From contig JACHLS010000003.1 in the NCBI GenBank assembly GCA_014204635.1, positions 248,001 through 312,000 on the forward strand: a stretch of 64,000 nt of DNA, read 5' to 3'. Position 1 is the stretch's first letter; every line of letters begins with the position of its first letter. Both the position numbers and the translations under genes were made by a program. This stretch comes from Sporosarcina luteola (GTDB taxonomy: Bacteria; Bacillota; Bacilli; Bacillales_A; Planococcaceae). The notes under the pieces are model-generated. The model was not told where the DNA came from and made no database searches. It saw only the letters and a program-made list of their open reading frames with translations. Below are positions 30,878 through 39,580 of this stretch, in pieces.

Positions 30878-31869
30878 GAATCTTTCTCCGCCTCTCCAAC
30901 TGTATCTTGAATTGTCTTGCAAACATCATGCTGTACCATGGTCCTCGCCTGCCGGATCGCATTTAGAATCGCATTCGCATTAGACGAGCCATGCGCTTTG
31001 ATAACTGGAGCTGCCAACCCGAAAAGTCCGGCTCCTCCGTATTCTGTATAATCCATTTTGTGTTTTAATTCCCGCAAACCATCTTTTATGAGCACTGCTG
31101 AAAACTTTGATTTAAATGAGGCACCATACACGCCCTTCAGCATGGAAAAAAATCCCGATGCAGTTCCCTCGATCGTTTTCAATACCATGTTTCCTGTAAA
31201 ACCATCTGTCACAATGACGTCAGCCGCACCTTCCAACAGGTCACGCGCTTCGACGTTACCGACAAAATGGATCGGTGCTTCGGCTAGTATATCAAAAGCC
31301 GCCTTTGTCAATTCATTCCCTTTGCCTTCTTCGGTCCCGATATTCAATAACCCGACCCGCGGACTCGAAATCCCTCTTACCTTTTCCGCATAAATGCTTC
31401 CCATGACCGCGTATTGGCCAAGGTGGGCTGGCTTGGCATCCGAATTCGCACCTACATCCAACAGGACAAAACCTTTTCCATCAAGCGTTGGCAGTGTAGG
31501 TGACAAAGCAGGACGGTCAATCCCTTCGATACGGCCTACGATAAACAGTCCCGCTGCCATGAGCGCACCGGTATTCCCGGCCGAGACACAGGCATCCGCT
31601 TCCCCGTCTTTAACAGCTTGAGCCATTCTTACCATGGAAGCGTCCTTCTTCCTTCGTATTGTCCGCACAGGCTCATCATCCGCCTCGATTTTTTCACTGC
31701 AAGGAATGACACGCAGCCGGTCATGCGTTTCCAGAAATGGCGCCATGGCCTTTTCATCCCCATAAATATGTATATGTATATCGTCAAATGCACGAAGGCT
31801 TTGAAGCGCCCCGGCTATAATTTCCTTCGGTGCGTGGTCTCCGCCCATCCCATCCAAAGCTATGATCAT
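30874..31869 (-). CDS. plsX: phosphate acyltransferase PlsX
   Basis: PlsX makes acyl-phosphate from acyl-ACP, the first step of the PlsX/PlsY phospholipid route. The 331-residue protein has [19 protein letters not shown] at the start, [20 protein letters not shown] and [16 protein letters not shown]. It overlaps fapR and fabD by four bases on each side and is under the FapR-controlled promoter. Confidence 0.98.
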   Translation of the reverse strand: MIIALDGMGGDHAPKEIIAGALQSLRAFDDIHIHIYGDEKAMAPFLETHDRLRVIPCSEKIEADDEPVRTIRRKKDASMVRMAQAVKDGEADACVSAGNTGALMAAGLFIVGRIEGIDRPALSPTLPTLDGKGFVLLDVGANSDAKPAHLGQYAVMGSIYAEKVRGISSPRVGLLNIGTEEGKGNELTKAAFDILAEAPIHFVGNVEARDLLEGAADVIVTDGFTGNMVLKTIEGTASGFFSMLKGVYGASFKSKFSAVLIKDGLRELKHKMDYTEYGGAGLFGLAAPVIKAHGSSNANAILNAIRQARTMVQHDVCKTIQDTVGEAEKDS

Positions 31870-32450
31870 TTTGTTTCCCTCCTCGTATCCGTACCAGACC
31901 GATACATATGAAACTCACCCGAAAACACTAATTCATTTTCAACGGACGAAGTGATTTCAACTACTGTCCGTTTCCCGGTAGAAAGTTCATAATTTACGAT
32001 TGCCCGCGCAATCACACGATCTCCTGCGCGGACAGGGCGATGAAAATGTAATGTCGAGTCAACTGTCAGAGCCAAATCATCATCCAACACTGCAACCGCC
32101 AGCGAATTCGCCTGCGCAAATAAATGATGGCCGCGCGCAATGCCGTTTCGCTGAAATACATGATCCGAGGTCACATCAAATATGGAAATCGCACGCCGAT
32201 CTAGTTCAATATCGACAATTTCACCGAAAACCTCGTCAGATTGCATTGATTTTAACTCAGCCTCCAATGAACGGGTGGCTACACTTTTCAAACGCTCACG
32301 TAATTCAGGTATCCCACATTCCAAGCGATCCAAGCGAATTGTCTGCACACTGACACGAAAATGTTTGGATAACTCCTCATCAGTCATAAACGGATTTTCA
32401 TCCAGCAACGCGCCGAGGCGATGTTGCCTTTCCTTTTTAGGAATCCTCAA
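31866..32450 (-). CDS. fapR: fatty acid and phospholipid biosynthesis repressor FapR
   Basis: FapR represses lipid genes and is released by malonyl-CoA. The N-terminal helix-turn-helix ([20 protein letters not shown]) is followed by a hot-dog thioesterase-like effector domain with [20 protein letters not shown]. The start is probably TTG 32450, eight bases after AAGGG; a GTG at 32459 overlaps the ribosome site. The 194 residues are close to the B. subtilis length. Its own operator lies upstream, so it is autoregulated. Confidence 0.97.
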   Translation of the reverse strand: MRIPKKERQHRLGALLDENPFMTDEELSKHFRVSVQTIRLDRLECGIPELRERLKSVATRSLEAELKSMQSDEVFGEIVDIELDRRAISIFDVTSDHVFQRNGIARGHHLFAQANSLAVAVLDDDLALTVDSTLHFHRPVRAGDRVIARAIVNYELSTGKRTVVEITSSVENELVFSGEFHMYRSGTDTRRETK

Positions 32451-32468
32451 ACCATTCACCCTTCCGGA

Positions 32469-32485
32469 TTAGCACTTGGTACTAA
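32469..32485 (-). promoter_or_regulatory. FapR operator
   Basis: TTAGTACCAAGTGCTAA on the minus strand matches the known FapR box (TTAGTAC followed by a symmetrical half). It lies between the -10 element and the fapR start, where bound FapR would block the fapR-plsX-fabD-fabG-acpP unit. Confidence 0.85.
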
Positions 32486-32489
32486 TATC

Positions 32490-32518
32490 AGTATATAAAG
32501 AGTAAAATAAGATTGCAA
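32490..32518 (-). promoter_or_regulatory. predicted promoter of fapR operon
   Basis: TTGCAA (32518-32513) and TATACT (32495-32490), 17 bases apart, immediately upstream of the FapR operator. Confidence 0.75.
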
Positions 32519-32702
32519 GCCCGAATAGAATGGGAGGAAGCGAATCCGAACTTGGCGCGACGGCATTTACATTGTGCCGATACGGGTCCTGTGAATCGTT
32601 TCAATCCTTTATTAGGAAACATAACGAAACAACTGTCACCATTAGAATTGCTAGGCAATCCGCTTGAAACGATTGTTTCATAAAATATCAAAAGAAAAAT
32701 GA
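32519..32702. other. non-coding gap between recG and fapR
   Basis: No gene is supported here. Both strands are free of stops over much of the stretch: a 67-residue minus frame, and a plus frame ending SPLELLGNPLETIVS. Neither has a ribosome site and the minus frame would overlap the fapR promoter. It may be a degenerate repeat or gene remnant. Confidence 0.4.
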
Positions 32703-32741
32703 AAAAGCGACGGATAAACGACTTAGTTTCCCGTCACTTTT
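32703..32741 (-). terminator. terminator after recG
   Basis: Minus-strand AAAAGTGACGG (32741-32731) pairs with CCGTCGCTTTT (32713-32703), 11 bp with one G-U, followed by a U-rich tail. It lies about 30 bases past the recG stop. Confidence 0.8.
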
Positions 32742-32770
32742 ACGAAAGCCATCCATACCAAAAGATTTGA

Positions 32771-34819
32771 TTAATCAATACGTTCACCGCTCAAAGCGCC
32801 AGATTCCTGCAAATACTCTCGTAGAAACGCATATTCAGGGTCCTCCCAAAAAGCAGGCAAGTCCAGCAACCGCTCGGCATCGACCCTCGCTGTATCTAGC
32901 GCCCGGTAATCATGAACCAGATCGGCCATTTTGAACTCTGGCAACCCACTTTGCTTTTTGCCAAAAAATTCTCCGGCACCTCTTAGTTCCAGGTCTTTTT
33001 CAGCTAGCACAAATCCATCGTTCGTTTCTGTCATGGACTGCATCCGTTCTTTGCCTTCCTCATTTTTCGGGTCCGCAAGCAGGACACAAAATGATTGGTC
33101 CGCACCGCGGCCGACCCTTCCCCGTAATTGGTGCAGCTGAGCAAGACCAAACCGAGTCGCATCATAGATCAACATGAATGTAGCATTAGGAACATTGACC
33201 CCCACTTCCACAACAGTAGTGGAAACTAAACAATTAATTTTCCCTTCACTAAAATCACGCATAATCGCATCCTTTTCATCCGCATGAAGTCTTCCATGCA
33301 TCAAGCCGATTTTATATCTTCCAGCGAAATGGGCAGATAGCTGAGCATGGACATCAACCGCATTTTGGACATCCAATTTATCTGATTCCTCGATTAGAGG
33401 ACAAATAACATAAGCTTGACGGCCAGCTTGCAATTCCTTTTCCATTTTTCGCAAGACAGGCAGAATAGATTCTTCCTTTAACCAAAAGGTTTCTACTTTT
33501 TTTCGTCCGGCAGGCATTTCATCCAAGATAGATACATCCATTTCACCGAAGGCTGTAATCGCTAGTGTTCGCGGTATCGGGGTCGCCGTCATGAACAAGA
33601 CATCGGGGCTCATCCCTTTATCCCGCAGCACTCTTCGCTGATCGACGCCGAAACGATGCTGTTCGTCCGTAATGACTACGCCGAGTTTTTGAAAGGTGAC
33701 ATCCGGCTGAATCAAAGCATGCGTACCAATTAAAATATCAATTTCTCCTGAGGCAAGCTGTTCTAAAATGATTTTTCTCATTTTGCCTTTTGTCGATCCC
33801 GACAAGAACGCTATGTTTACACCTAAGGGCTGAAACCAGGTGGAAAGCGACTCTGCATGCTGTTCTGCCAGTATTTCGGTCGGCGCCATCAATGCACCTT
33901 GAAAACCGCCCGTTACAGCAGCATACAGGGCGATGGCTGCGACAACAGTTTTGCCGGACCCGACATCCCCTTGCAACAGCCGGTTCATCCGCGTTGAACT
34001 TTTTAACTCAGCACAAATTTCATTGACTACTTTCTTCTGGGCATTTGTCAGTTCAAATGGCAAAGTCGCAATAAACGATTTCAATTTTTGATTGTCATAA
34101 GGGATAACTGTTCCGGGATCTTGATCCTTACGCACTTTCTTCATCGCGACCATTTTTAATTGGAACTTAAGCAATTCCTCGTATACAAAACGCCGCCTTG
34201 CATGTTTCACATCACTCAGACTAGCAGGAAAATGGATTAATTCCAAAGCATCCGCAAGGGAGGGCAGTTTGTAAGCCGTCCGGATATCGCAAGGAATGGG
34301 ATCCTCCAGTTCATGGGCAGCCGTATCCAGAGCAATCCTCATATATTTCCTGAATGTTTTTTGATGCATTACACCCTTTAAACTGTAGACGGGTTCAAAG
34401 TCATTTTGAGTCGTTTTGGGCCCTTCTGAAAAGTTGCTCACATTAATGACTTGCCGCCCTCGATCCCATTTCCCTGTGATGGTAACAATCATGCCGATCT
34501 CCAACCGTTCCTTCAAATAATGCTGGTTAAAAAAAACGGCCTTGATCAAATGATTCCCTACAAGCACTCGCACTTGCAGTCTGGAACGATTTTTCCCAAC
34601 AAAAAGAACGGAAGGCTCGCTTTCGACCCTTCCTTCCACTGTGACTTTTTCGTTATGAGGGGTAGCTGCCAAATCTTTTATCCTAAAATCCTCATGCCGA
34701 TAAGGAAATGTCAGAATCAGATCCTCGATCGTATGGATGCCTAATTTTTGAAGCTGTTCCCCCGTCGCTTTTCCAACACCCTTCAACGATGTGACAGGCT
34801 CAAGACTTAACAGTGTCAC
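32771..34819 (-). CDS. recG: ATP-dependent DNA helicase RecG
   Basis: RecG remodels stalled forks and branched recombination intermediates. An N-terminal wedge domain (SLKGVGKATGEQLQKLG) is followed by a helicase core with Walker A GDVGSGKT, DEQH, TATPIPRTLAI and QLRGRVGRG. GTG 34819 is preferred as start, giving 682 residues, identical in length to B. subtilis RecG. It overlaps the last 20 bases of sdaAA. Longer in-frame starts would lie deeper inside sdaAA. Confidence 0.96.
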   Translation of the reverse strand: MTLLSLEPVTSLKGVGKATGEQLQKLGIHTIEDLILTFPYRHEDFRIKDLAATPHNEKVTVEGRVESEPSVLFVGKNRSRLQVRVLVGNHLIKAVFFNQHYLKERLEIGMIVTITGKWDRGRQVINVSNFSEGPKTTQNDFEPVYSLKGVMHQKTFRKYMRIALDTAAHELEDPIPCDIRTAYKLPSLADALELIHFPASLSDVKHARRRFVYEELLKFQLKMVAMKKVRKDQDPGTVIPYDNQKLKSFIATLPFELTNAQKKVVNEICAELKSSTRMNRLLQGDVGSGKTVVAAIALYAAVTGGFQGALMAPTEILAEQHAESLSTWFQPLGVNIAFLSGSTKGKMRKIILEQLASGEIDILIGTHALIQPDVTFQKLGVVITDEQHRFGVDQRRVLRDKGMSPDVLFMTATPIPRTLAITAFGEMDVSILDEMPAGRKKVETFWLKEESILPVLRKMEKELQAGRQAYVICPLIEESDKLDVQNAVDVHAQLSAHFAGRYKIGLMHGRLHADEKDAIMRDFSEGKINCLVSTTVVEVGVNVPNATFMLIYDATRFGLAQLHQLRGRVGRGADQSFCVLLADPKNEEGKERMQSMTETNDGFVLAEKDLELRGAGEFFGKKQSGLPEFKMADLVHDYRALDTARVDAERLLDLPAFWEDPEYAFLREYLQESGALSGERID

Positions 34820-35708
34820 GGGCCGACTTATCCTTCCCGAAGATTTCCGCTTCCAAAGCCTTTCCTGTCGGAGTAGCAGCCAGACCGCCTTTTGCAGTTT
34901 CACGAAGTGCGGAAGGCATCGTTTGCCCAATCCGGTGCATCGCTTCGATTACTTCATCTGTCGGAATCCGGCTGACTACACCCGCGAGCGCCATATCAGC
35001 GCCAACCAGCGCCTTGGCTGCTCCCATGGCGTTGCGCTTGACACAAGGCACTTCTACTAGCCCCGCAACAGGATCACATACGAGCCCGAGCATATTTTTC
35101 ATGACAATAGAAAATGCCTCAGCACTCTGTTGTGGTGTTCCTCCAGCCATCTCAACTATGGCAGCTGCTGCCATGGATGCCGCGGAACCCGTTTCTGCCT
35201 GACAGCCGCCTGCAGCGCCGGAAATGGACGCATTATTCGCCACAACAAAACCGAACGCACCTGAAGTGAACAAATAGTTGATCATCTGTTCCCGTGTAGG
35301 GTTCAATTTATTTTTTACAGCAAATAGAGTGCCGGGTACGATTCCTGCCGCACCGGCAGTTGGAGTGGCACAAATCATGCCCATGGCCGCATTCACTTCG
35401 TTCGTAGCGACCGCCTTGCTCACCGCATCCAGAATCAAGTCACCGGAGAGCGATTTGCCGCTTGCGATATATTGCTGCAAAAGGACCGCATCCCCGCCAG
35501 TCAGGCCAGATGTCGATTTGACGCCTTTCAAGCCTTGCTCCACCGCCTGTTCCATGACCGTCAAATTCCGTTCCATTTGGGCGATGATCTCCTCACGCGA
35601 ACGACGGGTGAGCAGCACTTCCTGCTCAATCATAATTTCAGATATCGGTTTATTTTGGGTTTCCGCTAGAGAAACGAGCTCTTTCACGGAGCTGAATAAT
35701 ATATCCAT
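34800..35708 (-). CDS. sdaAA: L-serine dehydratase, alpha subunit
   Basis: SdaAA is the iron-sulfur catalytic subunit turning L-serine into pyruvate and ammonia. Three candidate cluster cysteines are conserved: Cys113 (GMICATPTAG), Cys169 (GGCQAETGSAAS) and Cys211 (LVCDPVAGLVEVPC). The 302-residue length is typical. It lies 12 bases after sdaAB, so the two subunits form an operon, followed by recG. Confidence 0.97.
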   Translation of the reverse strand: MDILFSSVKELVSLAETQNKPISEIMIEQEVLLTRRSREEIIAQMERNLTVMEQAVEQGLKGVKSTSGLTGGDAVLLQQYIASGKSLSGDLILDAVSKAVATNEVNAAMGMICATPTAGAAGIVPGTLFAVKNKLNPTREQMINYLFTSGAFGFVVANNASISGAAGGCQAETGSAASMAAAAIVEMAGGTPQQSAEAFSIVMKNMLGLVCDPVAGLVEVPCVKRNAMGAAKALVGADMALAGVVSRIPTDEVIEAMHRIGQTMPSALRETAKGGLAATPTGKALEAEIFGKDKSARDTVKS

Positions 35709-35720
35709 CTATATTCCTCC

Positions 35721-36383
35721 TTAATTAGCCAATGTTGACACTTGTGTCACATTCGGCAAGGATTGCAATTGATTGATTAATGTTTCATCAAATATTTGAT
35801 CGACCTCGATGACCATCAAAGCCATCTTCCCTTTTTCTTTCCGGCCCACTTCCATATGTGCAATATTCATGCCTTGTTCTGCAATCACATTGGAAACGCC
35901 GGCGATCACCCCTGCCCGGTCATCATGCACGACGAGGAGGGCAGGATAGTGTCCTGAGAGTCGCAATGGAAAACCGTTCAGCTCAGTAACTTCCATTGTG
36001 CCTCCGCCGATTGAAATGCCAACCAGCTCCATTTCCCCCTTGCCGTCACCAATGACGACGCGTGCCGTATTGGGATGTTCTGCTTCTTCCTCTTCCGGAA
36101 TGAATTCAAAGGTCATGCCGGCTTTCGCGGCATCCTCAAAGGCCGTTTTGATACGCTCGTCATGTGTATCATAATCTAATAGCCCGCCGATAATCGCCAC
36201 GTCCGTCCCGTGACCTTTGTACGTTTCTGCAAATGAGCCATATAAATGGATTCTTGCCCATTCCGGCTGCCTGCCAAATAGATCTCTCGCTACTCTGCCG
36301 ATTCTGGCAGCGCCCGCTGTATGTGACGAGGAAGGCCCAATCATCACTGGACCGATAATCTCAAAAACCGACCTAAATTTCAT
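35721..36383 (-). CDS. sdaAB: L-serine dehydratase, beta subunit
   Basis: SdaAB is the regulatory partner of SdaAA. The N-terminal half has VFEIIGPVMIGPSSSHTAGA; the C-terminal half is an ACT domain (PALLVVHDDRAGVIAGVSNV), likely binding serine. ATG 36383 with an AAGGGGG site gives 220 residues, the standard size; a longer in-frame start lies upstream but has no ribosome site. Confidence 0.96.
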   Translation of the reverse strand: MKFRSVFEIIGPVMIGPSSSHTAGAARIGRVARDLFGRQPEWARIHLYGSFAETYKGHGTDVAIIGGLLDYDTHDERIKTAFEDAAKAGMTFEFIPEEEEAEHPNTARVVIGDGKGEMELVGISIGGGTMEVTELNGFPLRLSGHYPALLVVHDDRAGVIAGVSNVIAEQGMNIAHMEVGRKEKGKMALMVIEVDQIFDETLINQLQSLPNVTQVSTLAN

Positions 36384-36423
36384 GCCCTTTTTCCCCCTTA
36401 TGAAAGCGAATTCTCTACTCTTC

Positions 36424-36452
36424 ATTTTACATGAAATAATAGTTTGTGACAA
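36424..36452 (-). promoter_or_regulatory. predicted promoter of sdaAB-sdaAA-recG
   Basis: TTGTCA (36452-36447) and TAAAAT (36429-36424) with 17-base spacing, about 40 bases upstream of sdaAB. Confidence 0.65.
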
Positions 36453-36540
36453 AAAAGAAAGAACGATAGGCGCGGCAGACTTCTTTTAAAAGGAAAAGGA
36501 CTTGTTCCCTCTCCAGAATGTACGTTCTATTTTATTATAG

Positions 36541-36854
36541 TATACTACTTTTATGCAGGGCGAACAAATGCAAGCCCCCAAAACATAGTTTTTTCGAATA
36601 AAAGAATGCCGGGGAAAGAGAGGGAATTCATATTTTTTATATTCACTCTTAAGTTGGATCTTTGAATTTCGGAGGGTCTTTCAAAGCTGATTGGCAGCTT
36701 AGGAGCGAATTGTCGGCCGTTCCGTGCAGTTCGCCAGATGAAGCCGGCTGGCCCATTATTTTTAAAAGATGATATACCGGTCAATCGTTTGTATATATGG
36801 GGGAATTGGGCATAAAAGCAGAGCGAAACGATTGCCATGTAGATCTCTTATTGG
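36541..36854. other. non-coding gap between fakA and sdaAB, possible dispersed repeat
   Basis: The stretch between the fakA terminator and the sdaAB promoter region has no supported gene. A 95-residue frame is open on the minus strand (36838-36551) and the plus strand is also open through CSSPDEAGWPIIFK; neither has a ribosome site. Its base composition is richer in G+C in the middle than typical intergenic DNA here, suggesting an inserted or repeated element. Confidence 0.4.
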
Positions 36855-36902
36855 AAACAGAAAGTCAGGTGGAGAAAAACAACAGTTTCTCTCCACCTGA
36901 CT
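36855..36902 (-). terminator. terminator after fakA
   Basis: A perfect 13-bp stem AGTCAGGTGGAGA (36863-36875) with TCTCCACCTGACT (36890-36902), followed on the minus strand by TTCTGTTT. It lies about 30 bases past the fakA stop. Confidence 0.88.
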
Positions 36903-36934
36903 AGTTCAGGGCATATAGCTTAGCGCCTATGAGT

Positions 36935-38602
36935 TTATTCAACAGAAATGATATATGGATAAAGTGGCTGCTTTCCATTATGCAATTCTACTTCCACATG
37001 GTCATGAGCGGATTCAATGTAGTCAGCTATTTCTGTAGCTTCGGTTTCCGTGACACCCTCTCCATAAATAAGCGTGACAATCTCATCGTCTTCATCAATC
37101 AAGGTATCGATCAACGTCTTCATCGCCTCTTCCAAAGCAGGCGTAGAAATGACAATTTTCCCTCCTGCGATGCCCATAAAGTCATCTTTATGGATTTCCA
37201 CTCCATCAATCGAAGTGTCACGAATAGAATGAGTTACTTGACCGGTCTTCACTCCGGACGCAGCTTGCGTCATTGCCTTCAAATTGGCATCAACCGACGC
37301 TTCTGGATTGAAAGCAAGAATCGCCGCAAGTCCTTCCGGAACGGATTTTGTCGGGACAACTCCCGCTTCGATGCCCACAATCTCAGCAGCTTGATTGGCT
37401 GCCATAACGATATTTTTATTGTTCGGCAATAGAATAACTCGCTCTGCTTGGACATCTTGAACAGCTTTGACGATGTCCTCCGTGGATGGATTCATTGTTT
37501 GTCCGCCTTCGATTACTACCGACGCACCTATGCTGCGCAGCAAGTCGGCAATGCCTTCTCCCATCGCAACAGTCACTACTGCATATGGATGCTTCACGGT
37601 CTCTTTCCTAGGAGATGCAACAGAAGCAGTAGACTCACCTACAATATTTGCATGCTGCTGACGCATATTTTCAATTTTAATATTTATCAACGAACCATAC
37701 TGTTGTCCATAATTCAACGCTTCTCCCGGCTGTTCTGTATGGATGTGAACCTTGGCGAGCTCATCGTCCGAAATGACGAGAAGAGAATCTCCAAACTTGC
37801 TGAGATCCTGACGGAATGTATTTTCCTCAAAAGGGGTCCCAGCCGATTTTTCTGGGTCAAATTTCACCATGAACTCCGTACAATAGCCGAACTCGATATC
37901 TTCCGTATTCATGAAGTCTTGTACACTGCGATGATGCTCTGCATTGACTAGCTCATCCATCGAATCAATAACCGAACGCTCCGGAAGCGGCTCTCCCCGC
38001 AAGCATGCGAGAAATCCTTCATAAACAAATACAAGCCCTTGTCCACCGCTATCGACAACTCCTACTTCTTTTAGGACTGGCAACAGATCAGGAGTACGTT
38101 TCAAGGAAGCTTTTGCCTCCTCTACTACCGCTTCCATCACTTCAATAATATTTTGGCTCTTCTCTGCTGTGGCTACCGCCTGTTTCGCAGCATCCTTTGC
38201 CACCGTAAGAATGGTCCCCTCCACAGGTTTCATTACTGCCTTGTATGCAGTTTCCACTCCGTATTGAAGAGCATCCGCAAACGATCGGCTTGACAAAGAG
38301 GCTTCATTCTCCACAGCTTTTCCAAACCCGCGGAATAGTTGCGATAGAATGACGCCTGAATTCCCTCGCGCCCCCATCAGCAACCCTTTAGATAAGGCCT
38401 GTGCCGTTTTACCCAAATGCTCAGACTTGTTCGCTTCCGTCTCTTTGGCACCGGATGTCATGGAAAGATTCATATTCGTGCCGGTATCCCCATCTGGTAC
38501 CGGAAAAACATTTAACGAATCGACATAGTCGGCATTTTCATGAAGGTGATGCGCACCCATCTTCACCATTTCCGCAAATTTCAAACCATCTACTGAGATC
38601 AT
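36935..38602 (-). CDS. fakA: fatty acid kinase catalytic subunit FakA (YloV, DhaL-domain protein)
   Basis: FakA phosphorylates fatty acids held by a FakB protein so that they enter phospholipid synthesis. The N-terminal DhaL kinase domain has NVFPVPDGDTGTNMNLSM (nucleotide and metal binding) and GLLMGARGNSGVILSQLFRG. Middle and C-terminal domains follow (total 555 residues; GNAGGQTMNPSTEDIV-like region near 400). It lies 18 bases after the Asp23-family gene yloU, as in other Bacillales. The kinase role is known from Staphylococcus; here it is inferred from the family. Confidence 0.93.
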   Translation of the reverse strand: MISVDGLKFAEMVKMGAHHLHENADYVDSLNVFPVPDGDTGTNMNLSMTSGAKETEANKSEHLGKTAQALSKGLLMGARGNSGVILSQLFRGFGKAVENEASLSSRSFADALQYGVETAYKAVMKPVEGTILTVAKDAAKQAVATAEKSQNIIEVMEAVVEEAKASLKRTPDLLPVLKEVGVVDSGGQGLVFVYEGFLACLRGEPLPERSVIDSMDELVNAEHHRSVQDFMNTEDIEFGYCTEFMVKFDPEKSAGTPFEENTFRQDLSKFGDSLLVISDDELAKVHIHTEQPGEALNYGQQYGSLINIKIENMRQQHANIVGESTASVASPRKETVKHPYAVVTVAMGEGIADLLRSIGASVVIEGGQTMNPSTEDIVKAVQDVQAERVILLPNNKNIVMAANQAAEIVGIEAGVVPTKSVPEGLAAILAFNPEASVDANLKAMTQAASGVKTGQVTHSIRDTSIDGVEIHKDDFMGIAGGKIVISTPALEEAMKTLIDTLIDEDDEIVTLIYGEGVTETEATEIADYIESAHDHVEVELHNGKQPLYPYIISVE

Positions 38603-38620
38603 TGAAATAAAATCCTCCTT

Positions 38621-38980
38621 CTAGTTCGTTACCCGAACCCCTTGAACAAAAATATTGACTGATCCGACCGTAAGCGAGAATGTCTTCTTCAACGTATAGA
38701 TCACTTTGGATTGCACTTGGTAAGCAACTTCCGAGATTTTCGTCCCATACCCGATAATGACATACATATCGATATGCGTCTCGTCACCAATATTCCGCAC
38801 GATGACACCCCGGGCATAATTCTCTTTGCGAAGAATATCAGTAAGCCCATCACGAATCTGGTGTCTGGAAGCCATACCTACAATGCCATAGCATTCCAAA
38901 GCTGCCTCTCCAACCACTTGGGCGATAACGTCATTCGTAATATCGATTTTACCGTACTCGTTCTTCAATTCGATTGACAT
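38621..38980 (-). CDS. yloU: Asp23/Gls24-family envelope stress protein YloU
   Basis: A 119-residue Asp23 (Gls24) family protein, e.g. VIAQVVGEAALECYGIVGMA and VRNIGDETHIDMYVIIGYG. Relatives are linked to the cell envelope or fatty acid metabolism; the exact role is unclear. A GGAGGG site precedes ATG 38980. It pairs with fakA downstream. Its presumed promoter (TACAAT at 39022-39017) has its -35 region at the edge of the adjacent repeat element. Confidence 0.92.
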   Translation of the reverse strand: MSIELKNEYGKIDITNDVIAQVVGEAALECYGIVGMASRHQIRDGLTDILRKENYARGVIVRNIGDETHIDMYVIIGYGTKISEVAYQVQSKVIYTLKKTFSLTVGSVNIFVQGVRVTN

Positions 38981-39035
38981 AATTACGTCCCTCCTGCATC
39001 CTTATTAAACTTCCCTAATTGTACTATACACTATA

Positions 39036-39183
39036 TAAAAGCGGAAGTGCCCGTTTAGCGACGTACGGACTGGAGACTTTCCGGCAAGATAAAGGAAACA
39101 CGGTTCGCAAAGCGAACCGATGTTGACTTATCGAAGCCGGAACAGTCGAAGTCCGCTAGGCGCTGGGCACTGGAGCTGGATAA
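39036..39183. repeat. rod-folding intergenic repeat, element A, copy 1
   Basis: About 148 bases that can fold into one long interrupted hairpin. Paired arms: 39046-39052 with 39165-39171 (AGTGCCC/GGGCACT), 39066-39071 with 39150-39155 (CGGACT/AGTCCG), 39079-39085 with 39136-39142 (TTCCGGC/GCCGGAA), 39088-39092 with 39128-39132 (GATAA/TTATC) and the apical 39102-39108 with 39112-39118 (GGTTCGC/GCGAACC). The segment 39064-39182 recurs at 39423-39541 with one mismatch. No coding frame is supported. I recall similar sequences scattered through Bacillaceae genomes, but cannot verify this here. Confidence 0.85.
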
Positions 39184-39216
39184 TAACTGTTCAAAGGAAT
39201 CTATCTTGAGTTAAGA

Positions 39217-39541
39217 ATAAAAGCGGAAGTGCCCGTTTAGCGTCTAAAGCGGAGAGGGCCGTTTAGCCTCGACAGGCGCTGGCCGACTAAACCCGCCGCG
39301 TCCTGCGGCAAAGTCGGCACTAGCACATCGTGTGCTTCGGAGGGCTTGGATGAAAGGCGCTTTTTGCCTTACAGCCAAGACCGAAGCGACCCGAGAGGCT
39401 GGCCCTCGCAGCTGGATGATCTTACGGACTGGAGACTTTCCGGCAAGATAAAGGAAACACGGGTCGCAAAGCGAACCGATGTTGACTTATCGAAGCCGGA
39501 ACAGTCGAAGTCCGCTAGGCGCTGGGCACTGGAGCTGGATA
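39217..39541. repeat. element A, copy 2, interrupted by element B
   Basis: The left end (39217-39242, AAAGCGGAAGTGCCCGTTTA then GCG) repeats the left end of copy 1, and 39423-39541 repeats 39064-39182 with a single T-to-G change in the apical stem. Between these parts lies a different element (39243-39421). The simplest reading is that element B inserted into a second copy of element A. The base change breaks one pair of the top hairpin in this copy. Confidence 0.8.
39243..39421. repeat. multi-branched structured repeat, element B
   Basis: About 179 bases with a terminal stem GAGGGCC (39254-39260)/GGCCCTC (39401-39407) continued by AGCCTC (39265-39270)/GAGGCT (39395-39400), enclosing three hairpins: CCGACT/AGTCGG (39283-39288, 39312-39317) with inner GCCGC/GCGGC; GCACA/TGTGC (39323-39335); and CTTCGG/CCGAAG (39335-39340, 39381-39386) with CTTGG/CCAAG and AAGGC/GCCTT. 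Its ends share GTTTAGC and GCTGGAT features with element A. It looks like a structured RNA or a mobile hairpin element. No coding frame is supported. Confidence 0.75.
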
Positions 39542-39580
39542 CTAACTGTTTGTAGAATTACTAACTGGGGTTCAATTCGT

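Noticed and set aside
32488..32691. 67-residue minus-strand frame between recG and fapR
   Set aside because: No ribosome site, and it overlaps the fapR promoter.
36384..36540. Riboswitch upstream of sdaAB
   Set aside because: No known aptamer motif or terminator/anti-terminator pair is visible; the gap is explained by a promoter and AT-rich sequence.
36551..36838. 95-residue minus-strand frame upstream of sdaAB
   Set aside because: No ribosome site or promoter and no recognisable domain; both strands are open there, which points to composition or a repeat.
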